Positions 22,518-33,826 of a stretch of DNA of 64,000 bases are shown here, piece after piece. The stretch is from Crambe crambe (taxonomy: Eukaryota > Porifera > Demospongiae > Poecilosclerida > Crambeidae), in NCBI GenBank assembly GCA_963924555.1, contig OZ004581.1:8223338-8287337 (forward strand), written 5' to 3'. Each line of letters opens with the position of its first letter. The first letter of the stretch is position 1. Position numbers and translations under genes: made by a program. A model generated the notes under the pieces. It had not been told where the DNA came from, ran no database searches, and saw only the letters and a program-made list of their open reading frames with translations.

Positions 22518-24280
22518 CTATGCAGCCATGGGGTCCTCCTGTTCAGCTTGTAGGCTTCCATTTCTTCTTCAGTGGGTTCCCGACACTCCCCATCCCTCTT
22601 CAGAGAGTTGTATGGTCTCATCCATCACCATCAGTCTCTCCATCTTCCCCTCTCGGTCCTCCTCAGCCAGTAGTGCCTGAGGGTGGGGGAGGGGAATAGA
22701 TCAGGTGATTTTATCAAAGCTGAAAGATACTGATTATGGTACAGTAAACTCCCTCCTTAATTAACAAAACCTTCTGAATTCCTATTAAGAGCCATTAGTT
22801 ATTAATTGGATAGAGAAAACATGACTACATTTTTGAGAAATAACAACACTTTATTTTTTGAAATTCCTCATTTTCCTAACAATAATTCTTTCAATTTAGT
22901 GTGACCTGATAACATAGATGTCAATATGCAATTTTCCCCACTTTGGAATTTCACCAATTTTCATAGCAACAAATACCACCAAGGATTAAACAAAGAGGGT
23001 TATACAATAGAATTACTCAAACCCACCCCAAGGCAATTGCACTTCATTATTATGGTGATGGCATTGTGTCATCACCTGCCAGACGTGTGACAGTGGAGGG
23101 TAGAAATCTTTTGAAAAACGACTCACCAGTGACCTCAGCTACCTAATTAACCCTACCAGTGAGGTAAGATAGCTCTTGGATCCACAGAAACCTTATAGAC
23201 CAGATAAAGGGAATCTTCCCCTGCTATCCCCCTAAAAACCACTAATTCAATGATTATTTAATAGGACCTAGACACAATAAATCTAGAAAACTATTGTAAT
23301 TATTGTGTATCCATACACCAGCCACTACTATGATATTCCACACGAATAGTTCAACATCATCCTTATACGACATCCACTTCCTATAGGATTAGCTATAGGA
23401 TTGGACAGCTGCTACTAATAATGACAGGGACAATCACAGGAGGAGGGAGGGCATGTTAGAGTCTTGCTACTAATAATCACATGACCTTGAGTTCCCATAG
23501 TATAAAAATAACTAACACTGTGTTGCCTTGGAAACCCCAGGCAGATATTAGCCTTATACCTGATGTTACCAAGGACAACGGAATTATGAATATTCCAACT
23601 AGAAACAGCATGTTAACAATTTCCTCCATGTGGTAGATTGCCTGAGGATAGAGAGCTATGAAGTGGGTCCAACCCAAATAATATGGTTGTGCATACAAAT
23701 ACTGTTCCTGATTGTTCAAGCCGTAGTAAAGATGAAACTTAATTAGTAAACAACTGAGAAAAGTGGAATACAAATAGACTATTGCCACAAAGAATGAATG
23801 TACCCACTTCAATAAATTTCAATTTATGGCCAAATGAAATTAATGGCCACTTCAAATTCATCAACAGTTAACTTGAGCCACGTGCCAGAACATGCTGTGG
23901 ACCTGTTCAGAACACTTGTATGAATAATATAAAATGGCTCATTGGCTCAAGTTACTTGTTGAATTAGACCACTTTTCTCTGCTTTTGAGAGATCCTTAGT
24001 GCAAAGGTCATCATGATATTCACACTCTTGCAGTTAGTGAATTTCTCTCCAGTTTTGGTTCAAGGTTTTTTTGCATGAGGTGTTCTAGAGGTCTTTTGCA
24101 TGAGGTGTTCTAGGGGTACTCTCTCTCTTTCAGCTAACTTAATACTTACTGAGTGATTGTTTGGGAAGATGTCTTCTTCATAACATGACTTAGCAATGGC
24201 TTTCTCTTGTCCCTTGATGACATTGCCAGAGCGAGAATACTCCACATAATTCTCAACAACAGTTCATTGGGTGGTACCTA
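22518..24280 (-). pseudogene. SLU7: SLU7 splicing-factor pseudogene fragment 1
   Basis: The 3' piece (22676-22518) preserves the SLU7 C-terminus: ALLAEEDREGKMERLM, RPYNSLK, EPTEEEMEAYKL and QEDPMAA-stop, but in different frames because of small deletions. The 5' piece (about 24280-24150) preserves [16 protein letters not shown] and [13 protein letters not shown] before a GTAAGT donor. The human SLU7 equivalents are VEYSRHGTVIKGQERA and EPTEEEMEAYRMKR (from memory). SLU7 acts in the second splicing step and 3' splice-site choice. The frame breaks and missing middle make this a pseudogene. Confidence 0.72.
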
Positions 24281-24289
24281 CACAATGAC

Positions 24290-25447
24290 AAATACGCATA
24301 CCATATAAGGTAGCAGTAATATATCATAGCTCCAGCCAAGACCCACAGAATAGCAGCAAAGAAAAGGGAAAGAGCAGTCAGTGAAGTCATCATTATTGTT
24401 GGGACCAGATATTATGCTGTGAGCAAATGTGTGCGAAATTTTCAGAGAAACCAACCAATCAGCATTGGACTGCAGTAAAGCAGAAATATCTCAGAGGCAC
24501 AGTCAATTTGTTTGTATGGCAAATGAGGCTCCAGTATGACTATTGCTTTGAAAGTCCTGTGTGCCTACGAATCTTGATACAATTAGGCCCTGAAGGAGGT
24601 AACTACCATTGGGTCATGTGTGATAGCTAACTACATCACTTCTTAAACCAACAAACTTCTGGCCTAGCCCAAGAATCCATTTTCTTGGTCTGGCCAGGAG
24701 CGTTAATGGATTGTATTATACATGTTTATCGTATCACACTATTTTTATCTTTGTTTATATTTCCTGATTTGAGCAAGCTAAAATCAATGATTGAATTCCT
24801 AGCAGGATTAGAATTGTGGAGATGTCTTGCCACCTGTACCTAGAGCACACACCACACCATACCACACCACACCACACCACACCTCTGTCAATACCATACC
24901 ACCTGCAAGCTAGCACCTAGAAAACAGTCCAGATAGTAATCATCACTATTGCCCCATCCCTCATTGGACCTGTTGCATTGGACTACATGATTGGTTTAGA
25001 AAACTCTTTGGTCAAGTCAGTGCCCAGTCACTTGACCATTACAAGAAGTGATTATGCCCACAAAGTGCCTATTATGATGCTCCCTAACTAATTATAGAAG
25101 CATGTCTAACGAGGTTAGTGAATTAGAACCATGGAAACAGAGGAGGGGGGAATATTATTATAACAAAGTGGCTTATCATATGACCTGGGAGTCCAGGAAA
25201 AGCATGTCACCCACACCTTAATTCTTATTTGCCTAACAAAATTAGAAATTAGTGTGACCTGAAAACCGTAGGACACAGGACAAACATCATCATGACTTCC
25301 TACTACACTCATGCAAATTCTTCATTCTCATGGTCTTCTAGCATGGTCTCTCATGTACACATCTGTCATGATTATTATGTATGTCTGTCATGACTGTCTC
25401 CCACCCTCTGCATGTAATCCTTGGTTCTAATGATCTTCTAGCATGGG

Positions 25448-25515
<68 letters not shown>

Positions 25516-26276
25516 CCTCCTCCATAGTAAGCAAGTGCAACAAAAATACCACTTAGGACTTACAACCACCAGTAACCACCCAAGAAATAGCAACTTCCTG
25601 GTTGTAACAGTGTACCTCCCCGAGGCAATCCATTATGGGCATAAACCAAGTTCATAAGGTCACTTTCAGGCATGGGTATACTTTCTTCCATCATTGTTGA
25701 TGTGTTTAGAGGTATGTGACCTACCCATGCAATGGTGACAGACAAGATGTACACATGATAAGGTAACCTTTCTCTCACATGTACAGTATCTCTTCTCTCA
25801 AAGTGAGCTTGCTATATGTTATACATGCTCCCTTCACAGTCTGTCTACATATTACAGTGTTTCCCCCACCATACTAAATGCAGGGCGGGCCACCCTGTTG
25901 GGATATAGAACTTCAAAGAAATTGGGCTGGGTCTATGGCATTAATTGAATTATATTCTCATGAATATACTTAAGCACCCTGTTTGAAAGTACAGCTAGGG
26001 GAAACTCTGATATTCCCTCATTCTGTGCTGAGTATTAACCATAACAAAACAACAGATTCCAACAAAGTGCAATACTCTAACATGGACTGCTTGCGATTCC
26101 CTAATATGGTGACTATTAAGGCTCTCTTGATCTGTCTGTCATGTGACGTGGCTACCACCTGCCAGGACAGACCTACCATGCCATACATAACATGCACTTG
26201 CTATGGAAACTCACCAGTTATTTTAGCACAACAATCTTTTGATAAGCAATTATCATGAGTCTACATCTATTAGCTG
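24290..26276. other. Non-coding stretch with dispersed repeats
   Basis: No supported exon. It contains a short CACCACAC repeat (about 24.84-24.88 kb), the CT microsatellite, and blocks shared with later positions, for example the sequence around 25.84-25.98 kb that recurs near 28.86 and 46.77-46.91 kb. Confidence 0.4.
25450..25513. repeat. (CT)n microsatellite
   Basis: About 32 near-perfect CT dinucleotides. Confidence 0.9.
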
Positions 26277-26549
26277 ATGTGGCCATGGGGTCCTCCTGTC
26301 GTGCCCTCTTCAGCTTGTAGGCTTCCATCGCTACTGTACTTTGGTGGGTTCCCAACACTTCCCTCTCATCAATCGCTCCATCTTCCTCTCTCGTTCTCTT
26401 CAGCCAGTAGTGCCTGGGGGGAGGGGAATAGATCAGGTGACCTCATTATTCTATCAAAGCTGAATCATGGTACAGTGAACTCCCCAATGTGTACTCCCTT
26501 AATTAAACCCAAACCTGTCTTGAAACAGCCTGACATAGGACCATAATTA

Positions 26550-29500
26550 TTACTATGAACTGTCATAATCAGAGGGAGAACATATCAGGGGGAAATGATC
26601 ATGGCACAGTACAACATTTCAATATGTTGTTATTTGTTTGGAGGGAAAGCGTATCACTACATGTACAGCTGTTTTCGTAACAAAGGAGTCCAGGGAAACC
26701 TTACCCACATTCACATTCCCCACATCAAATATCACTTTTATGAAATCTCATTTCCCTAACAAATTGGAAATGACCTTTCAATTAGTGTGACCTGATAACC
26801 GTAGGACATAGGACAGTTTTTACGATCAAATGCAGTCAGAATGCAATTTCTATGACTTTCCTTACTTGGCAGGCCACAGCTCAACATGCAACTCATGATC
26901 TTCTAACATGGTCTCTCGTGTCTGTCATGTTAGTCATTATATGACATGTCATTGTACACCCTGTCTACACTAATACCTTCACCTGACTATCTCCCTCCTT
27001 TGCTCAGCATGTGGATCTTCGGTGGGTGCAGACCACACACCACTTAGTACCAGTCCAGTAACCACCAATTAATTCTTAATAATTATAACTCATAAAGAAA
27101 TGGCAAATTGTATTCATGTAGACAGTGATAACTAAAGACATTGCTTTCTTCCATCACTATTAATTGGTGGGAGCACAGCAGGCTAGCATTTCCAAAAGAG
27201 AAGTTGAAAAACCACACACTAGCTAGTTTGCACACACTGACAGGTGCAGCTAGCATGATAAGGCCATCTTTCTCACACATGTACTGTATCTCTTCTCTCA
27301 AACAAGAGCAATCGTAGATTTCATAACCCCGCGCGAATTTTGCATGCCGTATAAATTTAGTAGTAGGTACAGAGTGAATTACATACGTTTAATTAGAACT
27401 TGTTAGAACTTGTGATTTCTGTTCGGCAATGAAGGTGGTTTGTCAAGTTAGACTACTGTTGTGGAGCTATATTTGAGAGGTGAGTCTTCTGCCATCGCAA
27501 TAGAGGGTAAAAAGTGATGATTTACGTGGTTTTTCAAAATTTTTGGTATATATATATATGACACCACGACCGAGTGCTTTACCCCTTGTTGCACATGCAC
27601 GTGTGGGTAATAAAAGTTGAGCTTTGAGGTTGACCATCATGAGCTTGCTACATGCTCCCTTCAACGAGAGTTGCCATTGCCTATGCTTTGATTGATTGAT
27701 ACAGAGCACGAGTCTGTATTACTAGATGCAATATTAGCTGCATGATTATCCAAAACAAGTGCAAGTCACATGATCATATCAGTGGGATAATTACAAACCA
27801 GATCACAGACTGGAGCTAGCCATGGTGAGTGGATGGAGAGGAGTGCCCACTACAGGAGAAGGGATAGACATTATGTGTTTTCGCTTATCCATGGTGTGAC
27901 CTCGCTCCCTAAGAACCAGAACCTGGGTAGACTTAGTGCTGCTAGAGGCCATCAGGGTTTCTTTCAGGGGGGGGGGGGGGGGGGGGTCTTGTTGTATAGC
28001 TAGTAACTATGTCAATATTACTGAAATCACAAATTCCCTTTGCTGACTACACCTGATGTTACCAAGGGCAACCAGAAACACATGATGCAGCAAATTCCTC
28101 CTGTGGTATGATACATATGAAGTAGGGTCCAACCCCGCCAATAAATGCCACAAGCTTGACCCTTTCAGATTGTTCAAGCTCTGTGTACAGTAGCAGGGAA
28201 GTAACTTAGCAACTGAGAAAGGTGAAACTTAATGAACCAAGTAGATACGAAATTGACTAGTGCCACATACGAGTAGTTAGAAACTTAGAGGGAAGGAAGT
28301 AAGTTAGAACTTAGTAATGTACCCAAGGAAGCATGTGTTGTGGACCAGTTCATTAATAAGATTATTGTTGTCAATTTTTTCATTTTCACATAAATATTCT
28401 TGCGCTGTTTGCTTGAACTTGGGGTTATGAAATACAAGTGCTTTCATGTGTACAAGTATTCCAAATGCTATAGCATAGAAGTCTTGATTGCGTATGGGGC
28501 ACAGCTTCTCGTCAAAGTGTGCACTAAAAGGTTGGCAAATTCTTAGCTGCAATTCTAATTATGTAAACTTATTTCTCTGAGAGGCATGGGTTAGGAGAGA
28601 GGACCCACATTCCCATGTCACAAAACCTGAATAACAGGTCAACAATAACTCAGCAATTCTCATTGTTATAAAGCAGTTTGCAAGTTGGTTGCATGAGACA
28701 GTGGATTGTGTGTGTGGGTTGCAACTAGTAAACAATTTACCTCCAGAATTTGTATAAATAAATAGTAGAGCACATGGTCTATTTCCTATGCCAAAGAAAG
28801 ATCCTCTCTTAAGATTACACTGTGCAATACAACACCAGTATAAAGTGGGCTGGGTCCATGGCACTAATCGAATTATATTCTCATGAATATACTTAAGCAC
28901 TTTGTTTGAAAGTACAGCTAGGGGAGACTGCACAGGTAACTGTACGTGTGCTAAACTTACATATTTTAGTGGACGCAATAATAATAGGTAACCAAAGAGA
29001 GTCACGTTCTGCTATCTAAGAATCAACCAATGTGGCAGCTTACAGACAAGGACTATGTTTGTGGGTTACGTGAGGTAGTACGTGATAGGAAACAGGAAAT
29101 AGCCTTTCTGATTTCTGATGCTACCGGACTCCATTAGCAGGAGTGGTCCCTCACTTTCCAGGAGCTAGCCATGGGTCGGGAGATTAATGGGACTGAAACT
29201 TAGTGTTGATCGGATTGGGTTCTCCCCTGATGGCACAAAAGCCTCTAGACCAACTCTTTAAAAAAAAGAAAAAAAAAGAAACAGGAGTATTTCACTGTTT
29301 TATGTGAAATAGGTTCCATCAGGTAATTGGTCCTAGCCAGTAGAGTGGCAGACAAATACATTTCCAAAAGTCACTTCTTTATTTTTCTCTTAAAAACTTT
29401 CTCAAACACATACACACACTCCACTGAGTATGGCAACCATTGTGCATGTCCACTGGATCTGTTGTTTTCTTACCACTATTAACAACTTATAGGCAATGGC

Positions 29501-31390
29501 AACTCTCATTCTGTACTGTGAAGGGAGCATGTAGCAAGCTCATGATGGTCAACCTCAAAGCTCAAGTTTTATTTGAGAGAAAAGGTACTGTACATGTGTG
29601 AGAAAGATCACCTTATCATGTGAGCTAGCTAGCTGCACTTGTGTGCTAACAAATAAGATAGTGTGTAAACAGGTCAACAAGGACTCTACAATTTCTCATT
29701 GTTGTTCATCCACTCTCTCTGCTGATATTTATAAGTTATAGTGAATGATCAAGGTGCCAGGTGAATGTAAACCACACACACAGAGACAGAACTTGCATAC
29801 CCCATGCATATGCATAACAACTGGTCAACAACAACTCAGCAGTTTTCAGTCAGAAATGGTAAGCCATTGTTGCCCATGGACATTGGCTTTCATTTTAATA
29901 GTGTACAAATTCCAATAAAGAAACTTATGACCATAAGGATTAGCTTATATGGTCAGTCTTCTTGCTGCTAATAATGGCAGGGGGCACTTATTCTACAGAG
30001 TTCCCATAGTATAAAAAAGAATGCAATTCAGTAGACTGATAGCCCAGCTGCCATGCCTGAAACAATAACAGTGAAGATTAACAGACCATTCAGAGAATTG
30101 TTATATAGGTAATACGGTATTGGTGGTCAGATAACAGAGTGAGACACTTCAGTGATTTTGAACTTAAAAGAAAAAGTTTACAGCAATTAGCCACATAGTC
30201 TGCACAACTTGTCTGTCTGTATGACCAGTCAAGAGTGACAGTTTAGTGACCAGTGACCGGCTGTTATGATCCACTCTGAATAATGACAGGGGCAATCATA
30301 TGACCTTATTCTATAGAGAAAAGGACTGTAATATTGTGTTACCTTGGAGACCCAAGGGTTTATAGGTATAATAGCCTGGGCTGCCTGAAGCTGGAGTGTA
30401 CCTGATGTTATCAAGGCTGGCAACACATGAATACACCCCCTTCCAGAAAATGCTGAATTGCTGATAACATGTGGAGCGCCATGTCTGTCCCAACCACACA
30501 AATTAGAAGGTGCTTGTGCAACCTTAGCACAAACCTGACACAATTGTGACAAACTGGCCAGTTTAAACGCAAATTGCCACAGGCCCTCCACCTATTGACC
30601 ACTGTGATAAGTTGACCTTCAGGCTTCAGCTACATGTCAGACATGCTGTCAGACATGCCAGGGACAAGATGATTATAATTATGGTGGACAGTAGGTATTT
30701 GTGAATCCCTGGTTGGTCATAGAACGAGATATAAATCACTGGTAGAATACTGTATTTCCATCATACATTATGCTCATGACAACACTGTTCAGAATATTTC
30801 CTAGTTTATCTAGTTCCTAGTTTATCTAGACTCAGTCTTGCTTTTGGCAACCAAGCTATGAACATGTGATCGTTAAAAGGACCAGAGGACTATTATAAAG
30901 TAAGTTCCTTGCATCAGCTAGTGTCCGTCATTTGTGTTAGTTGTATTGTGATGGGCACATAATTGTGACCCACTTTGGTTTATACATGTTCGTGCAACCT
31001 TTATGGACACTATTTGGATCAGCAAACTGATTAAAGAAAAGTGACCTGCCAATGGACAATGCACCCAAGCAGTTCCATTGATTGAATAGAAATCTGTGGT
31101 ATCTAGTATACTAAGGTGTGCATTATTTAAGGTTTGTTTCACTGTGTTACGAACACACACACACAGTAGTACTCAGCACCTCCATAACACTCCAGGATGT
31201 TCTGAGAGGGTGGATGTCATTGCCATGCTTGTATGCAAGCACTAGTGGGAGGAGGGAGGGGCAAGAGAGGGAGGAGAAGGAGGAGGAGGAAGAGGGGAGG
31301 GGCAGGAGAAGGAAAAGGGGAGGGGGAGGAGAGGGATTGAGAGATGAACCCCCATATATAGTAGTAGGTTATCTCAACTTCATTACATTT
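26550..31390. other. Non-coding interior of duplicated block, copy A
   Basis: No supported exon. Most of this interval is repeated at about 44.79-49.37 kb. The stretch 29.4-31.1 kb matches 47.3-49.1 kb almost base for base, including a 363-nt open frame that is identical in both and has no recognisable domain. A poly-G run lies at about 27.97 kb and a GGAGGA-rich purine tract at 31.24-31.34 kb. Confidence 0.55.
27969..27987. repeat. Poly-G tract
   Basis: A run of about 19 G. The duplicate copy near 46.00 kb has only a short G run. Confidence 0.8.
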
Positions 31391-31689
31391 AGTACGTACT
31401 TTTGAGTCCATCTTTGATTTCACCTTCAGGAGCTGATGTCCTCACAAAGTTATCACCAGAAAACTCCAACCTGCACACATAACACACATCAGATGGCTCA
31501 GTGAAGTCAGTGAACACTATTTCAATGATACATTAGGTAAAGGGTAATCACATGGATAAATTTCAGGTGAGCATTAGCACACCATTTATGGATTTACAGT
31601 GAAGGGTCTTTGTTGGTGGGATTGTCCCTCATGGAATGAGTCTTGGGGTTGCATTACTGTCAGGTACTTGGCAGTGTCTTGCTATCTGC

Positions 31690-32050
31690 CGCTGAGCGGT
31701 CACAGCGCACCAGGATGCCTGTGCACTAAGCAGGCACTAAGAGCCAGTGCTGGCAACCTCCTGGAGCCCGGGCTAGGAACTTGCAGGAGGACTGACTACC
31801 TCTACTCAGCAAGTGGTGCGGGCACCCAAAGTCCCACCTGGACCACAGCTGGTATTGGAGTTTGATTTGCACCCTGGAAATTCCAGGTACCCATTTTCAG
31901 TTGGGTGGACTGGTGGCATGGTGTTAGGTGGATAGTCACAGCAAATTAATGCTGGTGAAAAGGAGGATGGATAAACACCATATGTCACTGGTGGGACTCG
32001 AACTCACGGTCTCCCGCTTACAAGCCCAGAGTGCAAACCAGTGACTCCAC
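31690..32050 (-). mobile_element. tRNA-derived SINE
   Basis: On the minus strand, 32048-31986 resembles a tRNA: a D-arm-like CACTGGTTTGCACTC, an anticodon-like loop CTTGTAA, and the B box GAGTTCGAGTCCCACC. The anticodon stem does not pair properly, so it is not a functional tRNA gene. A non-tRNA body continues to about 31.69 kb, and the body recurs at 3.2-3.33 kb. The block is absent from the matching place in the duplicate (about 49.65-50.05 kb). A (CATA)n run adjoins its head. Confidence 0.65.
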
Positions 32051-32077
32051 ACATACATACATACATACATACATACA
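32049..32077. repeat. (CATA)n microsatellite
   Basis: A short CATA tract. The duplicate at about 50.06 kb has fewer repeats. Confidence 0.8.
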
Positions 32078-33329
32078 ATTTTACATACCTTGATGGAGTC
32101 TATCTGCTTTGAGTTGCATCTTCATCTTGGCATACTCCTCCACCACAGCCTGGTGAATGTCATTCCAACAATCCCTCTTCTTGCCGTATGTCAGGGTCAA
32201 GTTAGGATGCAGGTACTCATCAAGCATGATGTCCTCACCCGTGAACCACTTAATGAGGCCTCTACAAAATGCATGAATATGATCATGCTGCCTTGCTTGC
32301 CAGTGCATATCAGTTGGGACAGACACACTAGAAGTGTCCTAATGCTCATCACAGCATAACTAGTTAATCTTCATTAAAATTGGGATTTGCCATGCTGACT
32401 ATTATAACGCCATAATATTGGATCCACTTATTTTTGCCCCTTTTTTGTTACCATGGTGTACTCAGGTGTCTCAAGTCCACTGTAACAGGTAAAGGGTCGT
32501 CATTGTGATAAACTCATAATACATGCAGGACTTATAAGCAGCTGCTCCATGAACCTTACATAGTGTGGTGATGTCTGGATAGAGTTCAATAAAAAGAACT
32601 TTACAGTCAAAGCTGGAATCAACAGTACAGTGAAACCTCTGAATCTTGGGACCCATCCTTTCATCCTTAGTATAGAGAGGTTGTCCTCTTTTGGAAGTTA
32701 TTTTGTATAGAGTGTAAAGGATGGAGAGGTTTGTCCTCTTTCAGACTGTCCTTTATTTGGAGGTTCCAATCACTGAAGGCAACCAAATCCTTATTTCTAC
32801 TACTTCAGTAATCCTTCACTCAACCAATCAGAAGTACTAACAGTGAAATCTCTATTAAGAGACTACCCTATTATAAAGGGACCAGACCACTTGGTTATGT
32901 CCCAATAGTGCTTGTACCATTGACTTGGACTTCTATAAAGAGACCACTTTTTTGTGGTTGCTATAGACAGGTTGCACTCAAAATAACAGCCTGATCATGA
33001 CACAGGACAATTTCCAGCCATTTTCCCCGCATAATAAGTCATGACTCTCAATACATTAATTTCCTAACCTTCCTTTTTTTGGACTGGTCCTATTTCCTTC
33101 ACTTTGTGTAGGACAACCTCCTTCCTTTCCATGAACATGGATGTCTCATGCACTGCACTGCACTGCTAAGTCAAAGTCCCCATCTTCTCCCTCCCCTACT
33201 ATGCTAACTACTGTACATGTTGGTTTATCAATTGGTAAAAGATCGTTTTCACGCTATATATAAGCGCGCGCTTAATAATTAATTTAGCGCGCGCATGCAT
33301 AATTATAAATACATGAATAGCTGAATCAT

Positions 33330-33402
33330 CAAGCAGTGCTGTGGGGTCCTCTTGCTAGGAGTACACTCTCTTCCTCTCTCCCTCCTCATCTGCCACTGGT
33401 GC
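33330..33402 (-). pseudogene. SLU7 C-terminal-like exon relic downstream of gene A
   Basis: After the acceptor-like CTCCCTCAG, the frame reads APVADEEGERKRVYS then a stop, and QEDPTA follows in the same frame. This resembles the ERKRPYNS...DPMA end of SLU7. An equivalent lies at about 51.39-51.46 kb. It could alternatively serve as an untranslated 3' exon of the Roc-COR genes; I prefer a relic. Confidence 0.4.
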
Positions 33403-33512
33403 CTGAGGGAGAGGAATGCACACAATTTAAATGAGAGAATTCTGTATGTATTAAAAAGAGGACATTTTCTTTTCTGGGGAGAGGCCTTCACATTATCCAT
33501 ATCCACATCAAA

Positions 33513-33826
33513 TCACACATCATAGCTATCCTCCACCTCCTTCTCCCACCAACCTACCATACAGTATTTTTGTTCGATTCTAGATGCAATATCTTTGCGA
33601 TTAACCAAAGGATCTCTGAGGGCTGTGCAGAGACTGTTCCAAGATGGTGGCTGACTTCCCTTCATCTTCAGCCACTGTTTGATGAGTTCTCTTATGCATC
33701 CATTGATGTCATGGGGGTTGTCAACTCCTATCTTCTCAACTTCAGCATCTGATAGTCCTAGGACAACTCCAAGGTCCTCCCATTCCTTCACTATGTCAAT
33801 CAATGCTGTCCTCACATTGCGAGAGG
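33513..33826 (-). CDS. Gene A death-domain exon
   Basis: Phase 1 in, stop at 33513. The pattern SRNVRTALIDIVKEWEDLG, LGLSDAEVEKIGVDNP, CIRELIKQWLKMKG and PSWNSLCTALRDP is a canonical death domain of about 85 residues, including the tryptophan in the fifth helix region. A short tail follows (VGWWEKEVEDS). Confidence 0.88.

Larger units (their letters stand above)
26277..32326 (-). pseudogene. SLU7: SLU7-derived pseudogene, copy A
   Basis: Pieces lie in SLU7 order on the minus strand. 32326-32090 holds FTGEDIMLDEYLHPNL, GKKRDCWN, HQAVVEEYAKM and QLKADRLHQG, resembling the region after the SLU7 zinc knuckle. About 31690-31660 holds DTAKYL. 31470-31400 holds GDNFVRTSAPE. 26413-26277 holds MEAYKLKRARQEDPMA, the SLU7 C-terminus. 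The frame shifts inside the last piece, and a SINE and other repeats interrupt the middle. The remains are too broken to encode a full protein. Confidence 0.65.

Noticed and set aside
23477-23812. Hydrophobic 111-residue minus-strand frame
   Set aside because: No domain, no splice partner. It is AT-rich sequence within the repeat-laden SLU7 relic region.
30229-30591. 120-residue open frame, identical at 48163-48525
   Set aside because: Identity is explained by the near-perfect duplicated block. There is no recognised domain, no splice context and no codon-position bias in the few differences.
31118-31405. Glu/Gly/Arg-rich + strand frame, also at 49028-49373
   Set aside because: Translation of a GGAGGA purine tract within non-coding duplicated sequence.
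31986-32048. tRNA gene with a UGU-like anticodon on the minus strand
   Set aside because: The B box is good but the anticodon stem does not pair and a SINE body follows. I treat it as a SINE head.
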